Positions 51,991 through 60,700 of a stretch of 64,000 nt of DNA are shown piece after piece (position 1 is the first letter of the stretch; the number at the start of each line of letters is the position of its first letter). Origin of the DNA: Flavihumibacter sp. UBA7668 (GTDB lineage: Bacteria > Bacteroidota > Bacteroidia > Chitinophagales > Chitinophagaceae). The position numbers and the translations under genes are program-made. The stretch spans positions 988,091 through 1,052,090 of the forward strand of contig NZ_DLHM01000007.1 of the NCBI RefSeq assembly GCF_002483205.1, written 5' to 3'. The notes below the pieces were generated by a model that was given only the letters and a program-made list of their open reading frames with translations, did not search any database and had not been told where the DNA came from.

Positions 51991-53859
51991 ATGAAATCTG
52001 CTTTCCATTTTTTCTCTGTGCTGGTATTAGTAACCTGTACACAAATTGCTGTTGCACAATATTCGATTCTGCCAAAACCCGGCAGGATTACTGAACTCAA
52101 TTCCGCTGATTCGTTCCGTATTTCTGCACAAACCGCTGTTTTGGCCAGTCATCCAAGTCTGCAATCAAGCGCGGATTTCCTGAACAGTTATTTACAGAAA
52201 CAGTTTTCACTGGCAAGGCCTAAAATCAAAAAAGGCAAACAAATCAATACCATTTCTCTGGCTCTTGGAAATGCCAGCACTGTGTCTGGTGCCTATACAC
52301 TGGAAACCGGTGCCAGGGAAGTTAAAATTTCAGGTACGGATGCGGCCGGCGTATTTTATGGCATTCAGACCCTGATCCAGTTATTACCAGCTGACAGCAA
52401 TACCAGCCTGGCTATAGCTCCGGTACAAATTGAAGATGCGCCCCGTTTTCAGTACAGGGGTATGATGCTGGATGTGAGTCGCCATTTCTTTTCGGCTGAT
52501 TTTATTAAGAAATACATTGATTTGCTGGCTTTGCATAAAATGAATCGCCTTCACTGGCATCTTACGGATGACCATGGCTGGAGAATCGAGATCAAAAAAT
52601 ATCCTCAGCTTACTGCTGTTGGTGCCTGGAGAAACGGTACCATCATCGGAAATTACCCGGGTAGTGGCAATACCAACCAGCGGTATGGCGGATTTTACAC
52701 CCAGGCGGAGGTAAAAGATATCATTCAGTATGCAGAAAAACGCCATGTTACCATTGTTCCGGAAATTGAAATGCCGGGGCATGCTTCTGCCGCGATTGCA
52801 GCTTTTCCTTATTTGAGTTGTTTCCCAAATGAAGCTACCCATATCAATAAATATCCATCCGATTTGACAAAGGTAAAAGGTGGAAAACAGGTTCAGGAAA
52901 CCTGGGGTGTACACAATGATGTGTATTGTGCCGGTAATGATTCCGTTTTCCGGATGATGGAAGATGTATTGACTGAGGTGATCAATCTCTTCCCCTCTTC
53001 ATATATACATATCGGTGGGGATGAATGTCCCAAGGAAAACTGGAAAAAATGCCCCCGTTGCCAGCAGCGGATTAAGGACCTGAAATTGAAAGATGAACAT
53101 GAGTTGCAATCCTATTTTGTTCAACGAATAGAGAAGTTTATCAATTCTAAGGGTCGTATTTTGATTGGTTGGGATGAAATTCTGGAAGGCGGACTGGCAC
53201 CCAATGCCGTTGTTATGAGCTGGAGGGGTGAAGCGGGTGGAATTGAAGCCGCAAAGCAACGCCACGATGTAATTATGACCCCAAACAGCTATGTTTATTT
53301 TGATTATTTCCAGGGTAAGGCTGCGTTGGAACCGATGGCTATCGGTGGGTATCTAACACTTCAGAAAGTGTATTCCTATGAACCCATTCCTTCGGTACTA
53401 ACTGCTGAAGAGGCAAAACATATCAAAGGTGTTCAGGCGAATGTATGGACTGAATACATCGCCAGTTCCGATAAAGTGGAATATATGAGTTTGCCAAGGA
53501 TGGCAGCAATTGCTGAAATTGCCTGGACGAGTCAGCCTAAAGACTGGAGCGATTTCACCCGCCGCCTGGAAACTCAACATAATCGGTATGCGTTCTGGAA
53601 TTATACTGCTGCACAGAGTGCGTATAATGTAAAACAATCCATACAGATTGATTCGGATGCCGGACGCGCCACGGTTAGTTTCTCTACTGAAAGTTTTGAG
53701 CCAGAAATTCATTTTACACTGGATGGATCGGAGCCGAGTGCAAAATCAACGCTGTATAAAAAAGCATTTGATGTACGTCGTTCCGTTACGGTCAAAGCCG
53801 CAAGTTTCAGGAATGGTAAGCAGGTGGGTAAAACAACCATTCAGCAAATCATATTATAA
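51991..53859 (+). CDS. GH20 beta-N-acetylhexosaminidase, exported
   Basis: Removes terminal N-acetylglucosamine or N-acetylgalactosamine by substrate-assisted catalysis. The 622-residue protein has a signal peptide (ending AVA-Q), the small N-terminal GH20b domain, then the barrel: YRGMMLDVSRHFFSADFIKK, MNRLHWHLTDDHGWRIEIKK, EIEMPGHASAAIAAFP and the catalytic pair Asp344-Glu345 in HIGGDECPKENW. A chitobiase-like C-terminal domain (IHFTLDGSEPSAKSTLYKK) ends it. GTG 51967 is in frame, but ATG 51991 starts the signal peptide. The stop overlaps the sulfatase ATG by one base, so they are co-translated and likely act on the same sulfated amino-sugar glycan. Confidence 0.95.
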   Translation: MKSAFHFFSVLVLVTCTQIAVAQYSILPKPGRITELNSADSFRISAQTAVLASHPSLQSSADFLNSYLQKQFSLARPKIKKGKQINTISLALGNASTVSGAYTLETGAREVKISGTDAAGVFYGIQTLIQLLPADSNTSLAIAPVQIEDAPRFQYRGMMLDVSRHFFSADFIKKYIDLLALHKMNRLHWHLTDDHGWRIEIKKYPQLTAVGAWRNGTIIGNYPGSGNTNQRYGGFYTQAEVKDIIQYAEKRHVTIVPEIEMPGHASAAIAAFPYLSCFPNEATHINKYPSDLTKVKGGKQVQETWGVHNDVYCAGNDSVFRMMEDVLTEVINLFPSSYIHIGGDECPKENWKKCPRCQQRIKDLKLKDEHELQSYFVQRIEKFINSKGRILIGWDEILEGGLAPNAVVMSWRGEAGGIEAAKQRHDVIMTPNSYVYFDYFQGKAALEPMAIGGYLTLQKVYSYEPIPSVLTAEEAKHIKGVQANVWTEYIASSDKVEYMSLPRMAAIAEIAWTSQPKDWSDFTRRLETQHNRYAFWNYTAAQSAYNVKQSIQIDSDAGRATVSFSTESFEPEIHFTLDGSEPSAKSTLYKKAFDVRRSVTVKAASFRNGKQVGKTTIQQIIL

Positions 53860-55394
53860 TGAATCGATTTTTCGGGTATGCAATTGGGTTGGTCTGCTTT
53901 AGCTGGATGGCTGTATTGCCGGTTTTTGGTCAGCAGAATGCAGGCCGGCCAAATGTGCTGGTGATCTATACGGATGATCTGGGTTATGGCGATCTCAGTT
54001 GTTATGGCGCTGTCAAATTGCATACGCCGAATATCGACCGGCTTGCGAAGAACGGGCTACGGTTTACAAGGGCTTATACAACATCAGCCACCTGCACGCC
54101 CTCCCGCTATGCCTTGATGACCGGGCAATATCCCTGGAGAAAATCTGGTACCGGAGTGCTTCCGGGTGATGCGGCACTGATTGTACCAACAGACAGGATC
54201 AGCCTGGCAGGAGTCTTTAAAAAAGCAGGCTATCGTACGGGTATCGTTGGCAAATGGCACCTGGGTTTAGGTACAGCTGTGACTAAAGACTGGAATGGAG
54301 AAATCAAACCCGGACCAAATGAAGTAGGTTTTGATTATTCCTTTATTTTTCCAGCAACAGCAGACAGAGTACCAACCGTGTTTGTTGAGAATAACCGGGT
54401 AGTTGCGCTGGATCCTGCAGACCCCATCGAAGTGAGTTATAAAGAAAAAATCGGGGATGAACCTACCGGTAAGGAGCATCCGCATTTGTTGAAGATGAAG
54501 GCATCACCGAATCACGGACATGATCAGACGATTGTGAACGGGATTGGCAGAATCGGTTATATGAAAGGCGGCAAAACTGCCAGGTGGACCGATGAAGAAA
54601 TGCCATTGACCTTTCTTTTAAAGGCGCAGGAGTTTATAGGCTTAGATTCAAAGGAGCCGTTTTTTCTGTTTTATTCCCTGACAGAACCACATGTTCCGCG
54701 TATGCCATCCACGATGTTTAAGGGAAAGAGTGGTTTAGGATTCAGGGGTGATGCCATCCTGCAAATTGATTGGGCAGTGGGGGAAATCCTGAAGGCACTG
54801 GAGCAATCGGGACAAGCGGAGAATACCCTGATTATTTTTTCTAGTGATAACGGTCCGGTTTTGGACGATGGGTATGTTGATGGCGCTGTAACGCAATTGA
54901 ATGGGCATACTCCGGGAGGTGAATTAAGAGGTGGTAAGTACAGTATTTTTGAAGCTGGAATGCGGGTGCCATTTATTGTGTATTATCCAAAATTGGTGAA
55001 AGCTGGAATTAGTGATGTATTGTTCAGTCAGGTTGATTTGCTGGCTTCTTTTGCCAATTTCCTGGGCGTTAAAATACCTTCAGGAGACGTAGCGGATTCT
55101 CAAAATCAGTGGGCGGCATTAAGTGGCCGGTCTGCAAAAGGAAGAACATCCCTGGTGTTGCATGGAGCCAGTTATTCATTGGTACAGGATAACTGGAAAT
55201 ATATTGCGCCATCCAAAGGGCCTGCTGTTTACCAGTTAACCAATATTGAATCGGGGCATTCGGAACAGGCGCAGTTGTATGATTTATCGGCTGATCCAGG
55301 GGAACGGGTGAATCTTGCTGAAAAATATCCACAGAAAATGAAGGAACTGGCGGCAGCACTGAAATTGTTAACTTCAGGGAATGGTAAGCAATGA
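53859..55394 (+). CDS. Type I sulfatase (arylsulfatase-like), exported
   Basis: Removes sulfate esters, probably from sulfated amino-sugar glycans. The 511-residue protein has a signal peptide (ending VFG-Q), the metal-binding start NVLVIYTDDLGYGDLSCYG, and the maturation motif C-x-P-S-R at Cys79-Arg83 (CTPSR), where the cysteine is turned into formylglycine. GIVGKWHLG and FFLFYSLTEPHVPRMPS are also typical, as is IFSSDNGPVLDDG. A formylglycine-generating or anaerobic maturase gene is not in the window. It overlaps GH20 by one base and MmcQ/YjbR by 14 bp. Confidence 0.95.
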   Translation: MNRFFGYAIGLVCFSWMAVLPVFGQQNAGRPNVLVIYTDDLGYGDLSCYGAVKLHTPNIDRLAKNGLRFTRAYTTSATCTPSRYALMTGQYPWRKSGTGVLPGDAALIVPTDRISLAGVFKKAGYRTGIVGKWHLGLGTAVTKDWNGEIKPGPNEVGFDYSFIFPATADRVPTVFVENNRVVALDPADPIEVSYKEKIGDEPTGKEHPHLLKMKASPNHGHDQTIVNGIGRIGYMKGGKTARWTDEEMPLTFLLKAQEFIGLDSKEPFFLFYSLTEPHVPRMPSTMFKGKSGLGFRGDAILQIDWAVGEILKALEQSGQAENTLIIFSSDNGPVLDDGYVDGAVTQLNGHTPGGELRGGKYSIFEAGMRVPFIVYYPKLVKAGISDVLFSQVDLLASFANFLGVKIPSGDVADSQNQWAALSGRSAKGRTSLVLHGASYSLVQDNWKYIAPSKGPAVYQLTNIESGHSEQAQLYDLSADPGERVNLAEKYPQKMKELAAALKLLTSGNGKQ

Positions 55395-55725
55395 GCAATT
55401 CCGCATCCTGGCGAAAAGCTTTGACCAGGTCGAAACCTCACCTCATTTTGACAAAGAATCATTTCGGGTCCGGAAGAAAATTTTTGCAACACTTAATGTC
55501 AAGAACCAGGAAGTATCGGTAAAGCTAAACCTAATCGATCAATCTGTTTTTTGTGCTTTTGACAAGGCAGTAATTTATCCTGTGGAGGGAAGCTGGGGTA
55601 AACTGGGCTGGACCTTGGTGAACCTAAAAAAGATCCGGAAATCAATGCTGCAGGATCTGTTGACTGTGGCCTATTGCACCGTTGCGCCTCCCATACTGGC
55701 CCAACAATACAAGTCTGGAGAATAA
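55381..55725 (+). CDS. MmcQ/YjbR-family protein
   Basis: A 114-residue cytoplasmic protein of the MmcQ/YjbR fold, a small DNA-binding-like double-wing domain with unclear role. The pattern is HFDKESFRVRKKIFATLNVK, VSVKLNLIDQSVFCAFDKAV, YPVEGSWGKLGWTLVNLKKI, with the conserved W-G-x-x-G-W-T block. Its ATG lies 14 bp inside the sulfatase gene. No functional link with its neighbours is evident. Confidence 0.9.
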   Translation: MVSNEQFRILAKSFDQVETSPHFDKESFRVRKKIFATLNVKNQEVSVKLNLIDQSVFCAFDKAVIYPVEGSWGKLGWTLVNLKKIRKSMLQDLLTVAYCTVAPPILAQQYKSGE

Positions 55726-55797
55726 AAAAATACCTGTTCATTTTTCGGTGGTGTGAATGCGTTCGGTGGTGTTCTTTTGTATGCTTAAATTTAATAC

Positions 55798-56859
55798 ATG
55801 GCCAACGCACTCACCGATGATCGCAAGTACCAGGCCCTGGTTGAGAAGGACCCGGAGTTTGAAGGGATTTTTATCACCGGCGTGAAAACGACCGGGATAT
55901 TTTGTCGCACTACCTGTACGGCACGCAAACCCAAGCGCGAGAATGTAGAGTTTTTTCCTGGAGTTCGGGATGCCATCGCTGCCGGATATAGGCCTTGTAA
56001 AGTTTGCCGGCCTATGGAGCAACCTGCTGCAACACCGGATGCGATTCGGGCCTTGATCAGGGAGCTGGAAAACGACCCATCCATCCGCCTAAAAGATTAT
56101 GATTTGAGGCAGAAAGGCTTTGAGCCTGCTACGCTTCGCCGCTGGTTTCTCAAGCACCATGGTATGAGTTTTCATGCCTTTCAGCGAATGCTTCGAATTA
56201 ACAGTGCGTTCAAAAAAATTCAACAGGGAGCGTCAGTAACAGGGGCTGCTTTTGAAGCCGGATATGAATCCAATAGTGGATTTGTTGATGGATTCCGCTC
56301 GATATTTGGGCTCAGCCCTTCTCAATCAAAAACAGCAGGTATGATAGATTGTAAACGAATTGAAACACCTTTAGGGACCATGCTGGCATGTGCCACCAGC
56401 AAAGGGATTTGTCTGCTTGAATTTTCAGATAGAAGGATGCTGGAGACAGAGCTGGTGTATTTATCAAAGCGATTGAATGCAACGATTTTGCAGGGATCCA
56501 ATCCTCATTTTGAATTACTGGAAAAAGAACTGGCGGAGTATTTTGAAGGGAAGCTAAAAACATTTACCACACCTATTGATCTGATTGGAAGTCCGTTTCA
56601 GCTGGAAGTATGGAATCAGTTGCTGACAATCCCTTTTGGCAAAACCCGATCCTATAAAGAGCAGGCGGATGCTTTGGGAAAACCATTGGCGATAAGAGCA
56701 GTTGCGAATGCGAATGGATTGAACAAGATAAGTATTATTGTACCTTGTCATCGGGTGATTGGCTCTGATGGAAGTTTAACTGGTTATGGTGGAGGTTTGT
56801 GGAGAAAGGAAAAGTTGTTGCAACTGGAAGGAGCGCCGATCCGTTTATCACTATTTTAA
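55798..56859 (+). CDS. ada: Ada: bifunctional alkylation regulator and O6-alkylguanine-DNA alkyltransferase
   Basis: DNA-repair and regulatory protein of 353 residues. The N-terminal zinc domain has all four ligands (Cys36, Cys40, Cys67, Cys70; in E. coli 38, 42, 69, 72), of which Cys36 takes methyl groups from phosphotriesters. An AraC-type helix-turn-helix follows (GASVTGAAFEAGYESNSGFV). The alkyltransferase domain ends with active Cys317 in VPCHRVIG. All three modules are complete, so this can sense and repair methylation damage. It is separated from MmcQ/YjbR by 72 bp and may have its own promoter. Confidence 0.96.
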   Translation: MANALTDDRKYQALVEKDPEFEGIFITGVKTTGIFCRTTCTARKPKRENVEFFPGVRDAIAAGYRPCKVCRPMEQPAATPDAIRALIRELENDPSIRLKDYDLRQKGFEPATLRRWFLKHHGMSFHAFQRMLRINSAFKKIQQGASVTGAAFEAGYESNSGFVDGFRSIFGLSPSQSKTAGMIDCKRIETPLGTMLACATSKGICLLEFSDRRMLETELVYLSKRLNATILQGSNPHFELLEKELAEYFEGKLKTFTTPIDLIGSPFQLEVWNQLLTIPFGKTRSYKEQADALGKPLAIRAVANANGLNKISIIVPCHRVIGSDGSLTGYGGGLWRKEKLLQLEGAPIRLSLF

Positions 56860-56905
56860 AATCAGTTTCGGTTTTAGATGGAATTTGGTGGTTCGAATCA
56901 ATGTC

Positions 56906-57718
56906 ATGAAACTGAAATTCTTTCCTTTTCTTATTTTGTTAATAGGCTGGCAACTTTCCTTGATTTCAACTGCACAAGCTCAGTCCTTTGAAACTTTATG
57001 CAAACAGTGTGAAGTAGATGGAACCATTGTCTTGTATAATTTCAAAGGCGATAAGTGGTTTATAAGTGATTCAGCAAAAGCGATGCAAACAACACTACCT
57101 GCATCCACTTTTAAGATAATCAACAGTCTGATCGCATTAGAAACCGGCGTCATCAAAGATGAAACTGAAGTTGTCAGGTGGCCGGGTAAAACCGATACCG
57201 TTTTGTATGGCTATCGGCCTGAGATTTATCATGATATGACCGTTCGTGAAGCATTTGAGGTTTCAGCGGGATGGGTTTATATCGAACTGGCAAAGCGCAT
57301 TGGTAAAGAGCGCTATCGCAGTTATTTGCAGAAAGCTGGATATGGAAATAGAAACCTTTCGCACCCGGATGATGATTTCTGGAATTATGGAGTGTTTGGC
57401 ATAAGTCCGAAAAACCAGGTGGAATTTTTGATACGCCTGTATAAAAATGAATTGCCCTTTTCGAAACGATCCATTGATCTGGTGAAAAAAATAATGATCA
57501 GCGAAAAAACAACTGAGTATCTTAACCACGCGAAAACGGGTTGGACCCGCCAGGCTGGAATCAATACCGGCTGGTGGGTTGGCTGGATGGAAACAAAAAA
57601 AGGTGTTTATTTTTTTGCGACCCGGTTATTGCAACCAAGGACAAACAACCGGGCTGATTTTGGGACTTGCAGAAAAACAATTACCCTGGAGATACTGAAA
57701 CAGTTTGGAGCGTACTAA
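56906..57718 (+). CDS. Class D (OXA-like) serine beta-lactamase
   Basis: Periplasmic enzyme of 270 residues that hydrolyses beta-lactams. The signal peptide ends AQA-Q. Catalytic S-T-F-K is at 67-70, Y-G-N in AGYGNRNLS, K-T-G in HAKTGWT, and the structural GWWVGW is present. The second motif, usually Ser-x-Val, reads Ser-Ala-Gly (VSAGWVYIELA), a departure in the active-site wall. Upstream in-frame triplets reach into ada; ATG 56906 fits the signal peptide. It ends at a shared hairpin with the convergent adhesin gene. Activity is plausible but not certain because of the altered motif. Confidence 0.9.
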   Translation: MKLKFFPFLILLIGWQLSLISTAQAQSFETLCKQCEVDGTIVLYNFKGDKWFISDSAKAMQTTLPASTFKIINSLIALETGVIKDETEVVRWPGKTDTVLYGYRPEIYHDMTVREAFEVSAGWVYIELAKRIGKERYRSYLQKAGYGNRNLSHPDDDFWNYGVFGISPKNQVEFLIRLYKNELPFSKRSIDLVKKIMISEKTTEYLNHAKTGWTRQAGINTGWWVGWMETKKGVYFFATRLLQPRTNNRADFGTCRKTITLEILKQFGAY

Positions 57719-57725
57719 AATAAAA

Positions 57726-57751
57726 GAAGCTGCCTCAATTGAGACAGCTTC
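57726..57751. terminator. Bidirectional terminator between convergent genes
   Basis: A 26-bp near-perfect palindrome (GAAGCTG ... CAGCTTC with TCAATTGA in the centre and one mismatch) lies between the beta-lactamase and adhesin stops. On the leftward strand it is followed by a T-rich run; on the rightward strand by GTGTTT only, so it should work best for the adhesin gene. Confidence 0.75.
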
Positions 57752-57771
57752 GTGTTTATGATGCTTGCCAC

Positions 57772-60700
57772 TTACTTAATGTTCACCTTATCGGCTTCTT
57801 TGAAGTACTGGCCATATACTCCAAGGATATAGGTTCCTGCGGATAGATGACCTGTCCGAATCGTGTAGGTATTGATTCCCTGGGTCAGTTGTTTGGCTTC
57901 CAGGATCAATGTTTGTCCGCTTACCGTGTACAATACAATCGATGCTTTCTGTGCTCTTTCGGCATATATGCGGATCTGAAGTTGATCAGAACTGTTGCTC
58001 CATGCCTGAACGGAGTTTTGAGAAGAAGCAGGCGTGATGGTAAGTTGTCCATTTTGATAGCTGATATTGTAATTGGGTGATGCTGCACCTTCTACCCTGA
58101 TTTCAAATATTCCAAGAGGTGAATTGCCAAACGCATTGGTTGTAACAATTGGAGCAACACTCAGGTCGGATGGCTGATCACCGGCCGCTAATCCCAGGTA
58201 CTGAAGGGTAAACACCGGATTTGCCTGGCCCTGTTTTTTGGATTTTGAATCAGCTTTGATCAGCAAGTCTGCTTTGGTGATTGTCAGACTGGCTTTTTCA
58301 AAACTTTCAATGATATAATTGGTGCCACCGGAAACTGATCCAATTGTGATATCGTATTCACCAACATTATTACCTTCTGTTCTTGAAAGTTTACCTTCAA
58401 GTTTTTCTCCTTCCAGAATTCCTTCGATACTATAATTGAAATCGGGATCCTGACTGCCATATACTTTAGTAGCTGCGATTGCTTTAACCGTAACCGCTTT
58501 TGGTAAGATAGTACCCACGGAAGCAGTAATCGCAGCTGTTTCCAGTGTATAGTTACCGGCATCGTTTCCGGTAAGTTTGATTCCATCGACCAGCACGGTT
58601 TTACCAGTACCACCATTTTTATCAGCATAGGAGGCAGTTTCAGGAACCTCAATGGTTACTTCATCTTCTCCAAAGAGAGCAGGCAGTACTAAATTATCAG
58701 AATGGATGGCGGCAGTTGTTGTGCCATCGTACACTTTCGAAATTGTCTGATTCAGGTTGAATTGAACAGTAAGAACAAAAGGCTCAATAGTACCCACAGC
58801 GCTGGTTTGGTTACTGGTTAACTTGTAGTTGCCTTTGTCTTTTCCATCCAGTTGCAGAGAATGAATGGTAAGTGGAATATTAGTTCCTGCATTTTTGGAT
58901 TCAAAATCTGCTTTTGCCTCTACGCTCACATCATCACCGGTTACTATACCTGAAATTTCCAGTGAAAGATCATTCGGGTTCATGGTAGTGGTGCCATCAT
59001 AGGTTTTGAAGATACCACGTTGAGCACTTTGGGTAACCTCAACTGATTTGGGCAGCAGGGTTCCGGTACCAGATAAGCTGGAGGTGGACAATTCATAATT
59101 ATCCTTATCGTAGCCAACCAGGGAAGTGATTGTGATTGAGACAGGTTTTTCTGTTCCGGCGTTTTTATCATCAAAAGCAGCTGTAGCCTGTACAAATACT
59201 TCATCTATACCTACCAGTCCGGTTAATTCAACGGGATTTGTCTCCAGTTCCAGGTTAGCAGAACCATCATAGGTCTTCACGAATTGCGCATTGTTTTTAA
59301 CCTGTGGGGTGAGGAGTTTCTTCTGAATGGTACCGGAGCCTTCAATTGAACTGTGGCTGATAGAATAGTTTGCCAGATTGTTTCCAGTAAGCAGGAAATT
59401 ATCTATTGCCAGTTCTTTATTCATTCCTGCCGTAGCTGAAGAAAAATTGGCAGATGCGCTTACCTGGAGAGCATCACCAGATATTGCGTTTTGAATGAGT
59501 AAGGCATTTTGCGGCAGCGTGAGCGAAGGAGTTCCATCATAGATTTTCTCAAAAGAGGCAGCTGGATTGATTTCAATTGTCAGTGGTCTTTTTTGAATGG
59601 TAATCAACTGCTCTGCAGCGGGTGCCGGTTTATACGCATTATTTCCGGGTTGGTTGGCGGTAATAGTTACCTGTCCGGCTTTTTTCGCATAGAGCACACC
59701 GTTATTAATTGTTGCGATGGAAGGATCACTGGAACTGAACTCAACGGCTAAGCCCGAATTGCTGCTGGCCTGCAGTGTATATTGTTCTCCATAGATCTGT
59801 GCGGGAATGGTTTCAAAGCTGATGGTCTGTATTGCTTTTACATTCACATCCAGGTTCACTGCATCAGAGATGGCAGCTGGGGCACAGAGACCAGAAGCAA
59901 TACAACGATAGCTGTAGCTATCAAGTTCGCCGGTGGCATTGGTGATCGAAAGTGTTGAACTGGTTGAACCACTATAAACAGTGTTGTTGGATATGTTTAC
60001 AAATCCGTTTCCATTATCTACTTGCCATTGGTAGCTGGTAGCGTTGGCAGCAGAAATTTCAAAAGAAGTTGACTCTTCCTCTTCAATAGCTTTCGGTACT
60101 GGCTGTGATGTAATGGTTGTTAACCCATTGACAGTAACAGCCACCTGAATGGGAGTACCTGTACAAATTCCATTGGAAGGAGTAATTGTATAGTTGATTT
60201 TTCCATTCCCTGTAAGCGCCTGGAAGATCGTTTCACCGGATCCGTTGCTGTAGCCAGCTACATCACCAGAGACGGAGGCAACTGTCCAGTTAAAAGCAGT
60301 ACCATTGGAGCCGGTCAGTTCAATGGATGTATTGTTACCTGAACAAATTGTTTCCGTTGTTTTATTGACACTTGCTGTAAATGCAGGGGGTTGAGTGATC
60401 GTGAAATTGCGGGTAGTCTGACATCCATTGGCATCTGTAATGGTAACGGAATAAACGCCTGCTGCCAGTCCGGCTGCAGATGCAGAAGTGGCTCCATTTG
60501 ACCACATATAAGTATAAGGAGCAGTACCACCGGAAACAGTGACCCCAGCGGAACCATTGCTCGCACCATTGCAGGCAACATTGGTTTGCGTTGTGCTGAC
60601 CTGCATGGCAGTTGGTTGAGTAATTGTGAAGTTGCGGGTAGTCTGACAGTTGTTGGCATCTGTAATGGTTACCGTATAGCTACCTGCTACCAAACCGGTT

